A stretch of 64,000 nt of DNA, taken from assembly GCA_963995505.1 (NCBI GenBank), contig OZ023182.1, forward strand, positions 5,448,707 to 5,512,706. The letters are read 5' to 3'. This document shows positions 1-10,856 of the stretch, piece by piece. This DNA is from Hypericum androsaemum. Lineage: Eukaryota > Streptophyta > Magnoliopsida > Malpighiales > Hypericaceae. Positions within the stretch are counted from its first letter, which is position 1, and the number at the start of each line of letters is the position of its first letter. The notes under the pieces are model-generated. The model made no database searches. It was not told the DNA's origin and was given only the letters and a program-made list of their open reading frames with translations. The position numbers were made by a program, and so were the translations under genes.

Positions 1-129
1 AAGCAGGGACCCACAACTCCCTTGCCCGATGTTGTTATCATCCATCCTCCCAAGGAAGAGGAAGAGTACAGGCAGGCAGCTGCTCCCGTACTGCCTGTTG
101 AGATCGAGCCCCCTGCGATTATTGCCTGA
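1..129 (+). CDS. 3' end of an unrecognised coding region (partial)
   Basis: Frame 1 is open from the window edge to a TGA at 127-129. It encodes about 42 residues rich in Pro and Glu, ending in PVEIEPPAIIA. No family was recognised. It could be the last exon of a cellular gene or of a transposon, and the start lies outside the window. No long open frame follows it. Confidence 0.3.
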   Translation, partial: KQGPTTPLPDVVIIHPPKEEEEYRQAAAPVLPVEIEPPAIIA

Positions 130-788
130 AGAACGACTTGGAATCACCTTTCTCTAGGGGGCGCTTTCGTTTGTTTGGAGTGCCAATGGACAAATCTTTT
201 GCCTAATGACTTTACTTTTCCTAAAGTATATGGAAAATTTTGTTCTACTGGTAGTGCCAAGTTCGCTTCGGATAATTGTTGGATGATGTGGGAGATATTT
301 GCTATAAGATATTTTGGTTCCTCTTCTGAAGCCAACAAGATCAACAAAAACCGATTTACCTGCGTCTTCGACGAAGATGAGTCCGAATGCCACCCATCAT
401 GAACAATGGCGACATACGAGGAACGCAGTGTATTCCAATTCCAGTTTCCCGTCCATATCCTTTTTGCAATGGGTATCCTAGCTTTCGTTCATCAAGATAC
501 ACATCTATGGAGGACACTAATGTTGCACATCAGACACAATATAATAGAAACAGATTGCCAGGGTTGGTAACATGGTTTCTTTCACGCCGGGTATGTTGTT
601 TATGGATGTCCAAGCATCTAGTTGGTATCTCCTTAGCTCGGTAGGTTAAGGTCGCGAAAGGATGGTCTCGCACAACGCCCCACGGTTGACACAAATTATA
701 GCCAATTATTAGTCTACCTCCATCTATATCCTGCAGAATGCTCGCTTCCCAGCCTAGGATGAGATTGCAGCTAGGGACCAACCATTGC
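130..788. other. no gene recognised
   Basis: Only short overlapping open frames without family resemblance. It may be 3' UTR of the partial coding region to the left. It ends at a hAT-type repeat. Confidence 0.4.
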
Positions 789-1897
789 TAAAGATGGCAA
801 TTAGATCCTTACCCTGATCCAGACCCGAAGCGTCCAAGATAGGGATGGTAATTAGACCTTTATCCTGAGGGTCTACCCTGATCCAGATTCGAAGGGTCTA
901 CGATTCGTTGACTTTGATCGGGTATAGACCCTGATCCTGTCCGGATCCTGATATTTTAAAAGGATAAGGGCATGGATATGGATCTATAGGATCCTGCCCA
1001 GATCCTACCCGAATTTTTTTAATTAATATTAAATAATATATATGTATATTAATTATTAGACATAATACCAAATTCTCAATTTTAACTTACCCGACTTCAA
1101 TTTTTCGAATTTGTTTGTTTGGTTTATTTGTATTGATTTATTTAATGAATAAAAATGTCCTATTACTATTTAAAAATTATCAAATGATAATTTAATTTTT
1201 TAAAATTAAATATTTAAAATAAAAACACAGGCCCGCGGGTCGCCCTGATCCTGCCCGATTTTTTGAGACCCAGGTCCTGCCCGAATCCTTTTTTCTAAAG
1301 AGGATAAGGGTAAGGATCTGGATCCACCATTCAAAAAGAGGGTAAGGATCTCGGTTCTATAGATCCTACTCGGATCCTGCCCATTGCCATCCTTAGTCCA
1401 AGATCCGTTGACTTTGATCGGGTCTAGACCCTGATCATGCCCGGATCCTGATATTTTAAAAGAATAAGGGCATGGATATGTATCTATTGAATCCTGCCCT
1501 GATCCTACCCGAATTTTTTAAATTAATATTAAAATAATATATATGTATATTAATTATTAGACATAATATCAAATTCTCAATTTTAACTTACCCGACTTCA
1601 ATTATTTTTGATTTTGTTTGTTTGGTTTCTTTGTATTGATTAGTTTAATGAATGAAAATGTCTCATTGCTATTTGAAAACTATCAAATGATAATTTAATA
1701 TTTTAAAAATTAAATATTATTTTAAAAAACACGAACCCGCGGGTCGCCCTGATCCTGCCTGATTTTTTGGACCCAGATCCTGCCCGAATCCTTATTTTTA
1801 AAGAGGATAAAGGTAAGGATCTGGGTCCACCATTCAAAAAGAGGATAAAGATCTGGGTCATATGGATCCTACCCGGATCCTGCCCATTGCCCTTTGC
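789..1897. mobile_element. degenerate non-autonomous hAT element (outer copy)
   Basis: The sequence starts TAAAGATGGCAATTAG, a decayed form of the terminal repeat TAGGGATGGCAATTAG seen intact near 50896. It is interrupted at 840 by another member of the same family and resumes at 1404. It carries the same interior as the other copies (GATCCTGCCCG-rich ends, AT-rich core) and ends near 1897 in a decayed repeat. No target duplication is recognisable, so this is the older insertion. It has no coding capacity. Confidence 0.7.
840..1395. mobile_element. non-autonomous hAT element nested in its own family
   Basis: The ends are TAGGGATGGTAAT and ATTGCCATCCTTA, near-perfect inverted repeats. A perfect 8-bp direct repeat GTCCAAGA lies at 832-839 and 1396-1403, as hAT transposases make. 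The element is 556 bp and non-coding. It sits inside an older copy of the same family (789-1897). Confidence 0.9.
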
Positions 1898-2334
1898 AAA
1901 ATAGCAAATTAGGAAGCCACTAGAATCGCGACCAACTTCACCAGATTCCTCGTCCATATCTAATTCGAATTTAAATTATTCTTTTTTAAAGAGTAAATTA
2001 AATTATTCTAGTTGTTAGATATTCAGACGTGAATTGGTTATTTTCGACATAAGAATATTTCGAATCGATAGACTTTGAGTTATAGACAGCAGCTCCGGCT
2101 CATCCAAGAAGGGGCAATTTTGTAACACAACGGATCGTAAACCAAAAAGAGACCCACGCATTTTAAAATCCCTAGGATCGTCCAACATCCCGTTTCGGTT
2201 AACGGAAAGTTAATTAACCTCCCAAAAAAAAAACAAAAAATACTTCCCCGCCATCCTCCGAAGTAACTGCTCCTCTCTCCTCTCTCTCGACATTCCGTAC
2301 CGTTCTCGGGGAAGATCGGACGGCGGGGGAAGCG

Positions 2335-4486
2335 ATGCCGGTGAATCTGACGGCGAACGCGATAGCGGCGATAGAAGGCGGGGACATGAACTCGAAGCCA
2401 CTGGTGCAGGTGGTGGACATCAAGCGGACTGGGAGTGCGCAGGAGCGGTACCGCCTCCTCCTCTCCGACTCGGTCTCCACTCAGGACGCCATGCTCGCCA
2501 CTCAGCTCAACGACCGAGTCCGACTCGGCCGCGTCCTGAAGGGCTCCGTCGTCCAGCTCATCGACTACATCTGCTCCACCGTCCAGAACCGCAAGTCCGT
2601 ACTCCCTTCTCTCTCTCCCGTCCGTTCCTTAAATTAGCGAAATTAATGTTATATTTCTAATTTTGTAGATCCTTCCCTTTTTTCTTGAAATCGGAGTAAC
2701 GGAAACCGAAATTGATGGAAAATCGCTGGATTAACTCAAATTTCTTCAGAGAGTAGTGCTTTTTTGTTGGAACAGAGTTCGGATTTGTTTGTTTTAAAGA
2801 GTGCTAGTTTTTTTTTGTTTGTTTAGGATTATTGCGGTGCTTAACTTTGAGACTATAATGCTCGAGTGTGAGATCATCGGGAACCCTAGGCCGGTGGCTG
2901 ATGCGGCTGCGCAGAAGCTGGTGCCTGACAGTGGCAATCCTATGCAATCTACGGGTAACAACCTCAGTTTTCGGCCTCCGATGATGAGTGCTCAGAAGCC
3001 GAACAGTAATTTGCAGAGTGCTCGGCCTGGTGCATCCCAGGGTCAGAATCGTGGCAGTAATGCTCAGATTTTTTGGCCGACTGTGCAGCCTTCATATCAG
3101 CCGCCTCCGAGTTATAGGAACCATGGGGCGATTATGAAGAATGAGGCACCGGCTAGGATAATACCTATCTCTGCTTTGAATCCTTATCAGGGGAGGTGGG
3201 CTATCAAGGCCAGGGTTACTGCGAAAGGGGATATTCGTCGCTACAACAATGCACGTGGAGATGGGAAGGTTTTCTCCTTTGACCTTCTTGATTCTGACGG
3301 AGGTGAGATACGTGTGACCTGCTTCAATGCTGTTGTTGACCGGTTCTATGAGGCCATTGAGGTTGGCAGGGTGTATGTGATTTCAAAGGGTGGGTTGAAA
3401 CCTGCGCAAAAGAATTTCAATCACCTGAAGAATGAGTGGGAGATATTTTTGGAGGCAGCTTCGACGGTGGACCTCTGTCCTGATGAAGACAGTTCAATTC
3501 CTCAACAGCAGTTCTCCTTCATGCCAATCAGTGAGATTGAGAGTGCAGAAAGCAATTCTATATTTGACGTGATTGGTATTGTGATATCTGTAAATCCGTC
3601 GGTTCCTATCATGAGGAAGAATGGTATGGAAACTCAGAGAAGAGTTTTGAATCTGAAGGATAGTTCTGGTAGGATTGTTGAGTTGACCCTTTGGGGAGAT
3701 TTCTGCAACAAGGATGGCCAGAATTTGCAAGAAATGGTTGATTCTGGGATTTTTCCTGTTTTGGCCGTTAAAGCTGGGAAGGTTAGTGACTTCAGCGGCA
3801 AATCATTGGGAACCATTTCTTCCACTCAGCTCTTCATAAATCCAGATATTCCTGAGGCTCATAATCTCAAGGATTGGTATGATCGAGGTGGTCGGGATAT
3901 GGCATCTGTGTCCATTTCCAGAGAAATGATTCCAGGAGGATCTAAGAATGAGATTCGCAAGACTGTGTCTCAGATCAGGGATGAAGGCCTTGGCAGGTCA
4001 GATAAGCCGGACTGGGTTACAGTGTCAGGCACGTTGATCTTCATCAAAGCAGATTCATTCTGCTATACAGCTTGCCCATTAACAGTTGGAGACAGACAAT
4101 GCAACAAGAAAGTTACACGATCAGGAAACTCAAGATGGCAATGCGACAGATGCAATCAAGAATCCGATGACTGTGATTATAGATATCTTCTCCAAGTTCA
4201 GGTTCAAGACCACACGGGAATAATGTGGGCGACAGCGTTCCAGGAAGCCGGAGAGGAGCTGCTGGGTTGTCCAGCAAAGGAATTGTACTCTCTGAAATAC
4301 GATGCAGAAGATGATGCAGGATTTGGAAGCATGCTTCGGAGCAGACTTTTTGGGCAGTATATGTTCAGGCTGAAGATCAAGGAAGAAACTTATGGAGATG
4401 AGCAGAGGGTGAAAACTACTATCGTTAAGGTGGAGAAGCTCGATTATGCTTCTCACAGCAGACATCTGCTGGATTTGATTTCCTAG
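2335..4486 (+). CDS. RPA1A: Replication protein A 70 kDa DNA-binding subunit (RPA1, plant A-type)
   Basis: Largest subunit of the RPA heterotrimer, which binds single-stranded DNA in nuclear replication, repair and meiotic recombination. Exons 2335-2594 and 2827-4486 encode 639 residues, the usual plant RPA70A length. The start MPVNLTANAI is the family start. The N-terminal OB fold (about 1-110) is followed by a Gln/Pro/Asn-rich linker, then DNA-binding OB folds A and B beginning near RIIPISALNPYQGRWAIKAR and continuing to about residue 410. The C-terminal OB fold has a four-cysteine zinc finger (ACPLTVGDRQC and WQCDRCNQ). The donor GTCCGT is not consensus, but it and the acceptor at 2826 restore the conserved K-IIAVLN junction. 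Assignment to RPA1A rather than another paralogue is by resemblance from memory. Confidence 0.95.
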
Positions 4487-4819
4487 GACCACAGGTATTG
4501 ACATTCTGAGGCTGCATTTAACTACATATATTTTACGCGGATTCCATTCTTTCTGATTCAGTTAAGAGTTTTAATTGATATCTGACGTAATTCCAGCTTA
4601 TCAGTTAGGTAAACCACCGAGAGCAAATTTCGAATTCTTAGATACATTTGATACTAAGCTGTGCTGCTCTGTAATGAAGAATTTAAGTTCCTACTGTCAT
4701 ATGTTCGTGTTTTTGTACCCTGTGACACATTTCCTTACAGAGAGAATGCTTTATAAGCTCCTTTGATACAAGTTCATAGAGCGCAGAACATGGATGTTCA
4801 TAGAGTTAAAAGGCGAGCT
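4487..4819. other. 3' flank of RPA1; no gene
   Basis: AT-rich 3' UTR and intergenic sequence between the convergent RPA1 and PSBX genes. Nothing else was recognised. Confidence 0.6.
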
Positions 4820-4986
4820 AGAATCCAGGGCGGAGTTGCAGATAACACAAACATAACAAAAAAGATAATCCCTGAAAGTACCAAAGAGAGGTTTTTGATC
4901 GTGAAAGTACAAAAGGGAGAGTTACATTAACATAAAGAGTGGGGGTGGGAAAAGAATTCCGAGTACAATCTCGCTTCATATTTCTC

Positions 4987-5334
4987 TTAACCCCGCTTGA
5001 CGGGGTCGAAGTTGCTGACTCCAACCACAGCACCGATGATGGCGGTGAGCACGACTCCGCCTGCGGCGATACTGAGCAAGAAGTTCTTGAGGGAGGGGGA
5101 GAGGGTGCCGTCGGCGGCCTCGGCGACCTGAGGGACCACCATGGAAGCCGTGAGCACACCGGCTGTCAACCCGGTGATAGCCTTCTCCTTGAGAGAGGCC
5201 TGGACTTGGAACCTCCCCCTTTTGTTGCTCAATGGAACCGCCACGGATGGCCTCATTGGGAGTGGCTTGAACAAGGGCTGGGAGCTTGCATAGGCCAATG
5301 GCAATGCCATAGAGATAGCTGATGTGGTGGCCAT
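4987..5334 (-). CDS. PSBX: Photosystem II reaction centre protein X, nuclear-encoded precursor
   Basis: Small single-pass thylakoid protein of the photosystem II core. The 115-residue intronless frame has a Ser/Pro/Lys-rich chloroplast transit peptide (about 1-45), then a hydrophobic thylakoid-targeting segment ending in VAEAA, where the lumenal processing peptidase would cut. The mature part is about 42 residues. It begins [19 protein letters not shown], contains one membrane helix and ends in the conserved [10 protein letters not shown]. Length and both ends match the plant family (about 116 residues). The gene is convergent with RPA1. About 165 bp of 3' UTR precedes 4820. Confidence 0.97.
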   Translation of the reverse strand: MATTSAISMALPLAYASSQPLFKPLPMRPSVAVPLSNKRGRFQVQASLKEKAITGLTAGVLTASMVVPQVAEAADGTLSPSLKNFLLSIAAGGVVLTAIIGAVVGVSNFDPVKRG

Positions 5335-5342
5335 TGTGCTTG

Positions 5343-5660
5343 TTTGGTTTTCTTCTCTCCTCTCTCTAACCGACAGAATCTTTCAAGTGGGTTTTGATCT
5401 GTGAAATTAAGGAGTGGAGGATGTTTTTGAGAGTGGAGGATGTTTTTGAGAGGTGGGAAATTGAAATATCAGGTGGGCTTTGTCATCTTGATGAGTGTCC
5501 TATGTGGCACCTTCTCCACTAGGTATTGGTGGATAAGGTTATCTGGTTGGCCCAATCACCTTCGGGTTTGAAATTCGGGAAGAGAGTCACGATTTATATA
5601 GGTGGAGGATAATTCCATCGTTCTTGATTTAGTTGCCTTTTTTGGGCCTACGGATTAGAG
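5343..5660 (-). promoter_or_regulatory. putative PSBX upstream region
   Basis: On the minus strand a TATATAAAT motif lies at 5592-5600, and a GATAAG I-box-like motif (common in light-regulated genes) lies near 5533 on the plus strand. A 21-bp unit containing GTGGAGGATG is tandemly duplicated at about 5411-5452. The motifs are seen; promoter function is inferred. The TATA-like site would imply a rather long 5' UTR. Confidence 0.3.
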
Positions 5661-5914
5661 CACTATTCCCTAGGCTCAGATAGAGATGGGCCGAAACACC
5701 GCGTCTCTCGTCTCTTGTAGTGATTCTCCCATCTTTTCGGGCCATCTATTGGGCTGTCTCCTTTCAAGATCGTTTTTGACGTTCTCGCAGTTTATCGAAC
5801 ACAAAGAACTTGCAGCACAAGGGTAGGAGCAAATGAATGAAGATTCTTCTCCATTGAGCGATGCAGTGCGAAACAAACTTGCAGCACAAAGAACTTCAGA
5901 AATAGAGAAGATGG

Positions 5915-8751
5915 TCATCGAACTGGTGCCGGAGCAGTTGAAGTCGCAGATCCAATGTAGCTGACACTGACTTCTTGCGGCAGGAGATGGTATTTAATGC
6001 CGAGCTCCTCGAAAATTCTCTTCATCTCCAACACCAGATCGGATCTCCGGTTGCCTCTATCCCCGGCATTCTGAAAGTTAATGGTGTGATTAACATAAAG
6101 CGCCATTTTCATCTTGTTCACGTTCTCAATCTCCTTGACCTGAACGCTGTGAGCAGGACGCCAATGCTGTGGCTTGCTCTCCAAGTACCTGAAATGATAA
6201 AAAAGGGAAAGAGCTACACACATGAGCAATGTCGTGCAGTGTAATTGAACTCTAACGACTCGAATAGAGCACGCACCATGCGATTTCATTATCTAAGGGC
6301 TCAAGTCCACACACATCGGCTAGATGTTAATATCAAAACAGTTGACATACCCTTTTATCTTGGCTTTCATAAAGCCAATGATCTCAATTGAAGTGGCAAC
6401 ATCGACGCCGAATTCCACGGTGTCACTCATTTCTGGACTCCTGTAGAAGTTGCTGATGGGTTTTATTGCTAGAACTGAATTTGGATAATAGATTTTTTCA
6501 TTGTCATATCTCAAGAAAATCGTGTTCAAAATGTTCATCTCTTCAACCACCATCTGCATTGAAGAAAAAGGAGAATCAATAGAATGATCACATTAAAGCA
6601 CATAAAAGACATGGCTTCATGTTGTTGGTAATCTACCTGTACTCCATCGACGACACAACGATCGCCCACATCAAACGGGTGCATGATGAATACGAATATG
6701 ATGGCTTCGAAAACAGCCCTAGCGGTGTTGCCAAACATAAAAGCCACAAGTAGAAGCTGAGACGAGATCAAGACAAGCACTTGGGTTGTTAGAAATCCCA
6801 TCACCATACACCAAACGATGACAATCACCACAAGGATAATTGCAGAAAGTAGCCTGTTTAGCTCCTCAATTGCTGTTTTGGCATCATTTAAGGAATGCGT
6901 TAGAGACTTGCGTTCATTATAGACATTCACCTGCATACAAAGTATCATGATCTCAGAATTGCAGAGTGATAGTAGTTGCTGACATATGCTCGTGCACAGA
7001 AACGTGAAAGTGCATTTCAGAAATTCGAGATAAAAGTTTGAAGTTAGTAGTTTTCCGACGATCTTCTACAGTGTTGTCTACATCAGAATACAGGTTGAAG
7101 TTTGAACTTACCACCCATTTTCTTAATGCTGATTTCTTGATCTTTCCTGTTTCTGCAGCTCCCTCGAATAAGGGAATCACATTAGCAACTTCTTCTCTCT
7201 TCATAAACCGCAAGAGATCTTCCTCATCAATGTACCTGGAGATAGAGTGGAATGAAAAATGCGTTTAAACTTCGGGCAGTTGGAGAGAAAAAAAAAATGA
7301 TAGCAATAAGTTTCACAAGTCAGCCATCCTCACTTGCTACTGGGTCTGACCACATTCCGGAAGATCATGTAAGCAGTGGCCTTGGCCTCCAACTCGCTGG
7401 TAATCTCTTGATCTTTCTTCTGACTATCCTCATCGTAGCTCTGATCAAGTGCGCTGGACAATCTTGTATGGCTAATCACGTCTATTAACCCTTTCATAGT
7501 CCAAGCAGAGACCTTGCCCTGGTTCATCTTCTTAAGCTTATCCACATCAATCACTTCTTCTTTCTTGCCAGCATGCTCTTTGGTCAAGTTAGTAAAACTC
7601 AGGTGACCAGGCACGCTGTTGCTGCTCCCAACCTTCTCAGCCATCTCCATGACCGGAGGCCCCGAAAGCGCTCTAAGAACATACTGATGAAATATGGACT
7701 CTTGAATTCTATCAAAGAACCGGTTGACATGAAAAGTCGAAGCCAGCAGCTTAAGCAAGAAAGTCTTGAGCAGCCATATCGCAGCCCCGATAAGGAAACC
7801 AGCAAGAGCTCTAGTAACATAGTTCAAAATCCTCGTGGCATCCTTCGACCGCTTAACCCCGTGATTAAACAGCAAACCCCAAGCTAACAGAATAAACCCC
7901 AACCAAAGGAAAGCCTGCACACTCTTCCTCACCCCATACACAAAATAAAGAACCTTCTTCTTAAATAAGAAGTTCCTCTCAATCAAGAACACCAAAATGT
8001 TCATCAACCAACCCGAAACCAACCTACCACAGAAGATAACCAACACAAGCACACACCATTTCCACATCTCAAGACCCCACAAGCTGAACCTTTTCAGCCT
8101 ATCAACAACCAAGCTCGCAACCAACAACGCCATTAAGCAAGCAAACACCAAAACCTCCCCGAAGACGAAAAATTTCCAATTCCTACCACCACCATTACCC
8201 ACCTCAAGGCTCGCGGTCTTGTAAACATCCTCGTCCTCGTCCTCCTCCTCGTCATCCGGCCCGGGCGTCCCAATCAACGGAGTCTTCGGGGTCACCGGAG
8301 CCGACTTCAAGTAGTCCCTGTCCTTAAAGCTAACACCACCACCACCTACATTGTTACCAACAGAAGAAACCCAGTTCGGGGACCGATTAAAAGGCGGGCT
8401 AGAACCCTCCACCCGGGTTTTCTCCATCTCCAAGTTTGCATCTTCCCGGTAGGAACTGGGCTCTATCAACCGGGACTTGGGCTTGGAGAAGTCTGACCGG
8501 GAAAAGGACTTCCTTTGAGACAACGACTTGCTTGGAATTGAAGGAACTTTTGGCGGCTTGTCACCGTTAGTACTAGTAGCCCTAGGGGTGGAGCTCCGGC
8601 TTGGCTTGGATATCTCCGGGGAGTCAGCGGATTTGGCTGGTTTAACTGTGAGATTATCCGACTGGGGAGATTCCTCTCCGGGCGGAGGCATCTGGAGGAC
8701 GACGTCGTCGCGTGGGGGCTTCGTCTCCGGTGCCCATTTAACGGTTTCCAT
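5915..8751 (-). CDS. MscS-like mechanosensitive ion channel, MSL10 type (copy A)
   Basis: Plasma-membrane channel of the plant MSL family, opened by membrane tension; MSL10 also signals osmotic stress and cell death. Five exons on the minus strand (8751-7334, 7235-7112, 6930-6637, 6553-6351, 6188-5915) encode 770 residues. Residues 1-180 are a hydrophilic, Ser/Pro-rich cytoplasmic tail. Membrane helices lie near VFACLMALLVASLVV, CVLVLVIFCGRLVSGW, FLWLGFILLAWGLL and LAGFLIGAAIWLLKTFLL, with two more in exon 3, the last being the pore-lining MscS helix. The conserved HPFDVGDRC-VDGVQ|MVVEEMNIL motif spans the exon 3/4 junction. The C-terminal tail YLESKPQHW onward matches MSL10. Intron phases are identical to copy B at 19610-23047. 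The 5' and 3' ends were set by ATG with METVKWAPET and by TGA at 5915. Confidence 0.95.
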
Positions 8752-8857
8752 CGAGCTCGCTTCTACCTTTGCTCATGGAATGACAAAGGCGAGAGCTTTG
8801 GCGGTTTAGTTTAACCCAGTTTGGAAGAAACCTTTGGACCAAAAAGGGAAAGTTTTT

Positions 8858-10115
8858 GGTAAATTACTCCCTAGTTCTTGGTGTTTGGTCATCCTCTCCC
8901 TCGGTCCCGGCATTTTTAAAACTGATTTTACCATTCCCCGACTTTAGTTTAAACCTCCTCCTCAGGTCCCTGGCAAACGTCATCGGCTATTTTTTTCAAT
9001 GATCAAAATACCCTTAAACAAAAATAAAAAATTTACATTTTTTAACCTTTGACCAAGAACACCAACAACCAAAAATCAACCTAAAAATAAGATCAAATTA
9101 ACCAAAATCAAATAACACAATTAAGAAAATCAAGAAAAAAAAATTTCGTCGGGCCCTAACTAAAGTAACATAACAACCATAGAGGAATTACATCGCACTC
9201 CATCTCCGTACAGGAATGAAGATTTACAAGAATAAAACAACAATCATGGATTAGTTGAAGGATACGTAGACCTGGCCAATTTAGAAGTCAATCTTAATTA
9301 ATTAAAGTTTCTAAAAGCATAGTCCATCGATTAATTAATTAAAGGACTCTCACCCTTCAAGCCGCCGCTCGCTCTCCCCCTTCCGGTCACCCCTTTTTTT
9401 CCTCTCTCTCTCGAATAGCTTAGGTTCCCATTTCCATGGGAACCCAGATGGGTGGTTTTGAATAGTGCTAATTTCCATGGTCTTGAGGGCGTAGACGACA
9501 TCCATGGCGGTGACGGTCTGGTTGGCGGAGCTGGAGGAGGACGACAGAGATGACCTCGACGCCTGGCCCTTCGCCCTCCTCGACCCCGACGCCTGCCCCT
9601 TCGCCCTGCTCGGCGGAGCTGGATTTAGACGATAGGCGGATTGGGAGAGGAAGACAAGAACAAGGCACACAACTATAGTTCTTGTGACTTCGGTAGCTGG
9701 AGCTCCTGGTGGAGCTAATTTGCTGGTGGATTTCCAATTAGAAAGATCTTGTTTAATTTGGATTTTCAATACACTTAGTTTTTTAGGTTGAGGATTCCCA
9801 TTATAAATTAGGGTTGATCCTAAATTTAATTTGGTCATTATTTTTGTTGTTGTTCTTCGTTGTGGTTAGCTTATCTTATTTTTTGGTTGTTGGTATTTTT
9901 GGTCAAAGGTCGAAGGTGAAATTTTTTATTTTTGTTTAAGGGTATTTTGGTCATTTCTATGATCAAAAATTTAAAAAAGAGCCGATGACGTTAGCCAGGG
10001 ACCCGAGGGGAGGTTTAAGTTTAACCAAAGCCGAGGGACGGTAAAATTATTTTTGAAAATATAGGAACACGAGGAGCAGGATGACCAAACACCAGGGAGT
10101 AGAAGGTAATTTACC
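8858..10115. mobile_element. Mutator-like element with long terminal inverted repeats (Pack-MULE)
   Basis: Arms of about 250 bp (8858-9110 and 9865-10115) are inverted copies that both start GGTAAATTAC and share GTGTTTGGTCATCC, CGTCATCGGCT and AAAATACCCTTAAAC. The flanks AAAGTTTTT and CAAATTTTT agree in 7 of 9 positions, consistent with a decayed 9-bp duplication. The interior has no transposase. It is GC-rich between 9480 and 9640 and contains a histone H4 fragment. It lies directly upstream of MSL copy A and could affect that promoter. Confidence 0.85.
9482..9517 (-). pseudogene. captured histone H4 fragment inside a Pack-MULE
   Basis: The minus strand translates to TVTAMDVVYALK, twelve consecutive residues identical to the near-invariant C-terminal part of histone H4. 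The match stops abruptly on both sides. Histone H4 has RK before and RQGRTLYGF after this peptide; here NQ precedes and TMEIS follows. It lies in a 162-codon minus-strand open frame (9350-9838) that otherwise resembles nothing known and whose transcription is unproven. Confidence 0.8.
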
Positions 10116-10856
10116 CAAATTTTTTTGTCTAGTTTTTTGTCTGGAAAATTTAAACAGGTTAACCAAAATTTTAAAATTAAAATTTTAATTGACATTAAGT
10201 TTTATTCTCTTTTAATTTCGAAAAACGAAATAAGATTCTTCGTCCTTTGTCATCCTATCTACGAGTAGGGATGGGAAAATTTAATAATGCTAAAGGAAGA
10301 AAGTTTAGGAGCCGGAAATGTTGACTAAGCACTGAGAAGTGTTTAATATTTTTTTAAGGAAAGAAGTGTTTAATTTGAGCGCTCACTTCCGGCCATTGAA
10401 GTTCAGAATTGAACAAAATTATATAGAATTTATCATTTATAAGTGTCACAATTCCAATTTAATCACTTTAAAAAGCCAACAAACCTCAAATTTTTTTTAT
10501 AAATAAATTTTGGTAAATTGATCCGGATGAACAAGAAGAACTGGCCTATTAGAGCCACGGTCAACATAATTTACAACCAATGCAACAATTCTCCAAATTT
10601 TGATTTAAAAAAGGACCAAATTTTGGGTTGTGGATCCGACCACATTTTAAAAGTAGCATGTGGAAAGTGTTGCTGTCAGGCACATGTCTGTAACAGGCAA
10701 AATGTAGATACTTTGACCCTACCTCCCTGGCCCGACACTACTGTCGTTTTTTGCATTAAAATATTCGGCACATACATAATAGCAACATATTATTTGCTTG
10801 CATAAAGTAGATCCATCATTCCTAAAAAAATAAAGTAGATCCACCATCATTAAGTA
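10116..10856. other. no gene recognised
   Basis: AT-rich spacer between two long-inverted-repeat MULEs. No recognised coding sequence. Confidence 0.5.

Noticed and set aside
1703..1957. 84-codon minus-strand frame and its relative at 51684-51908
   Set aside because: Both translate the terminal GATCCTGCCC-rich part of the non-autonomous hAT family (shared peptide FLNGGPRSLPLSSLKIRIRA); they reflect repeat sequence identity, not a gene.
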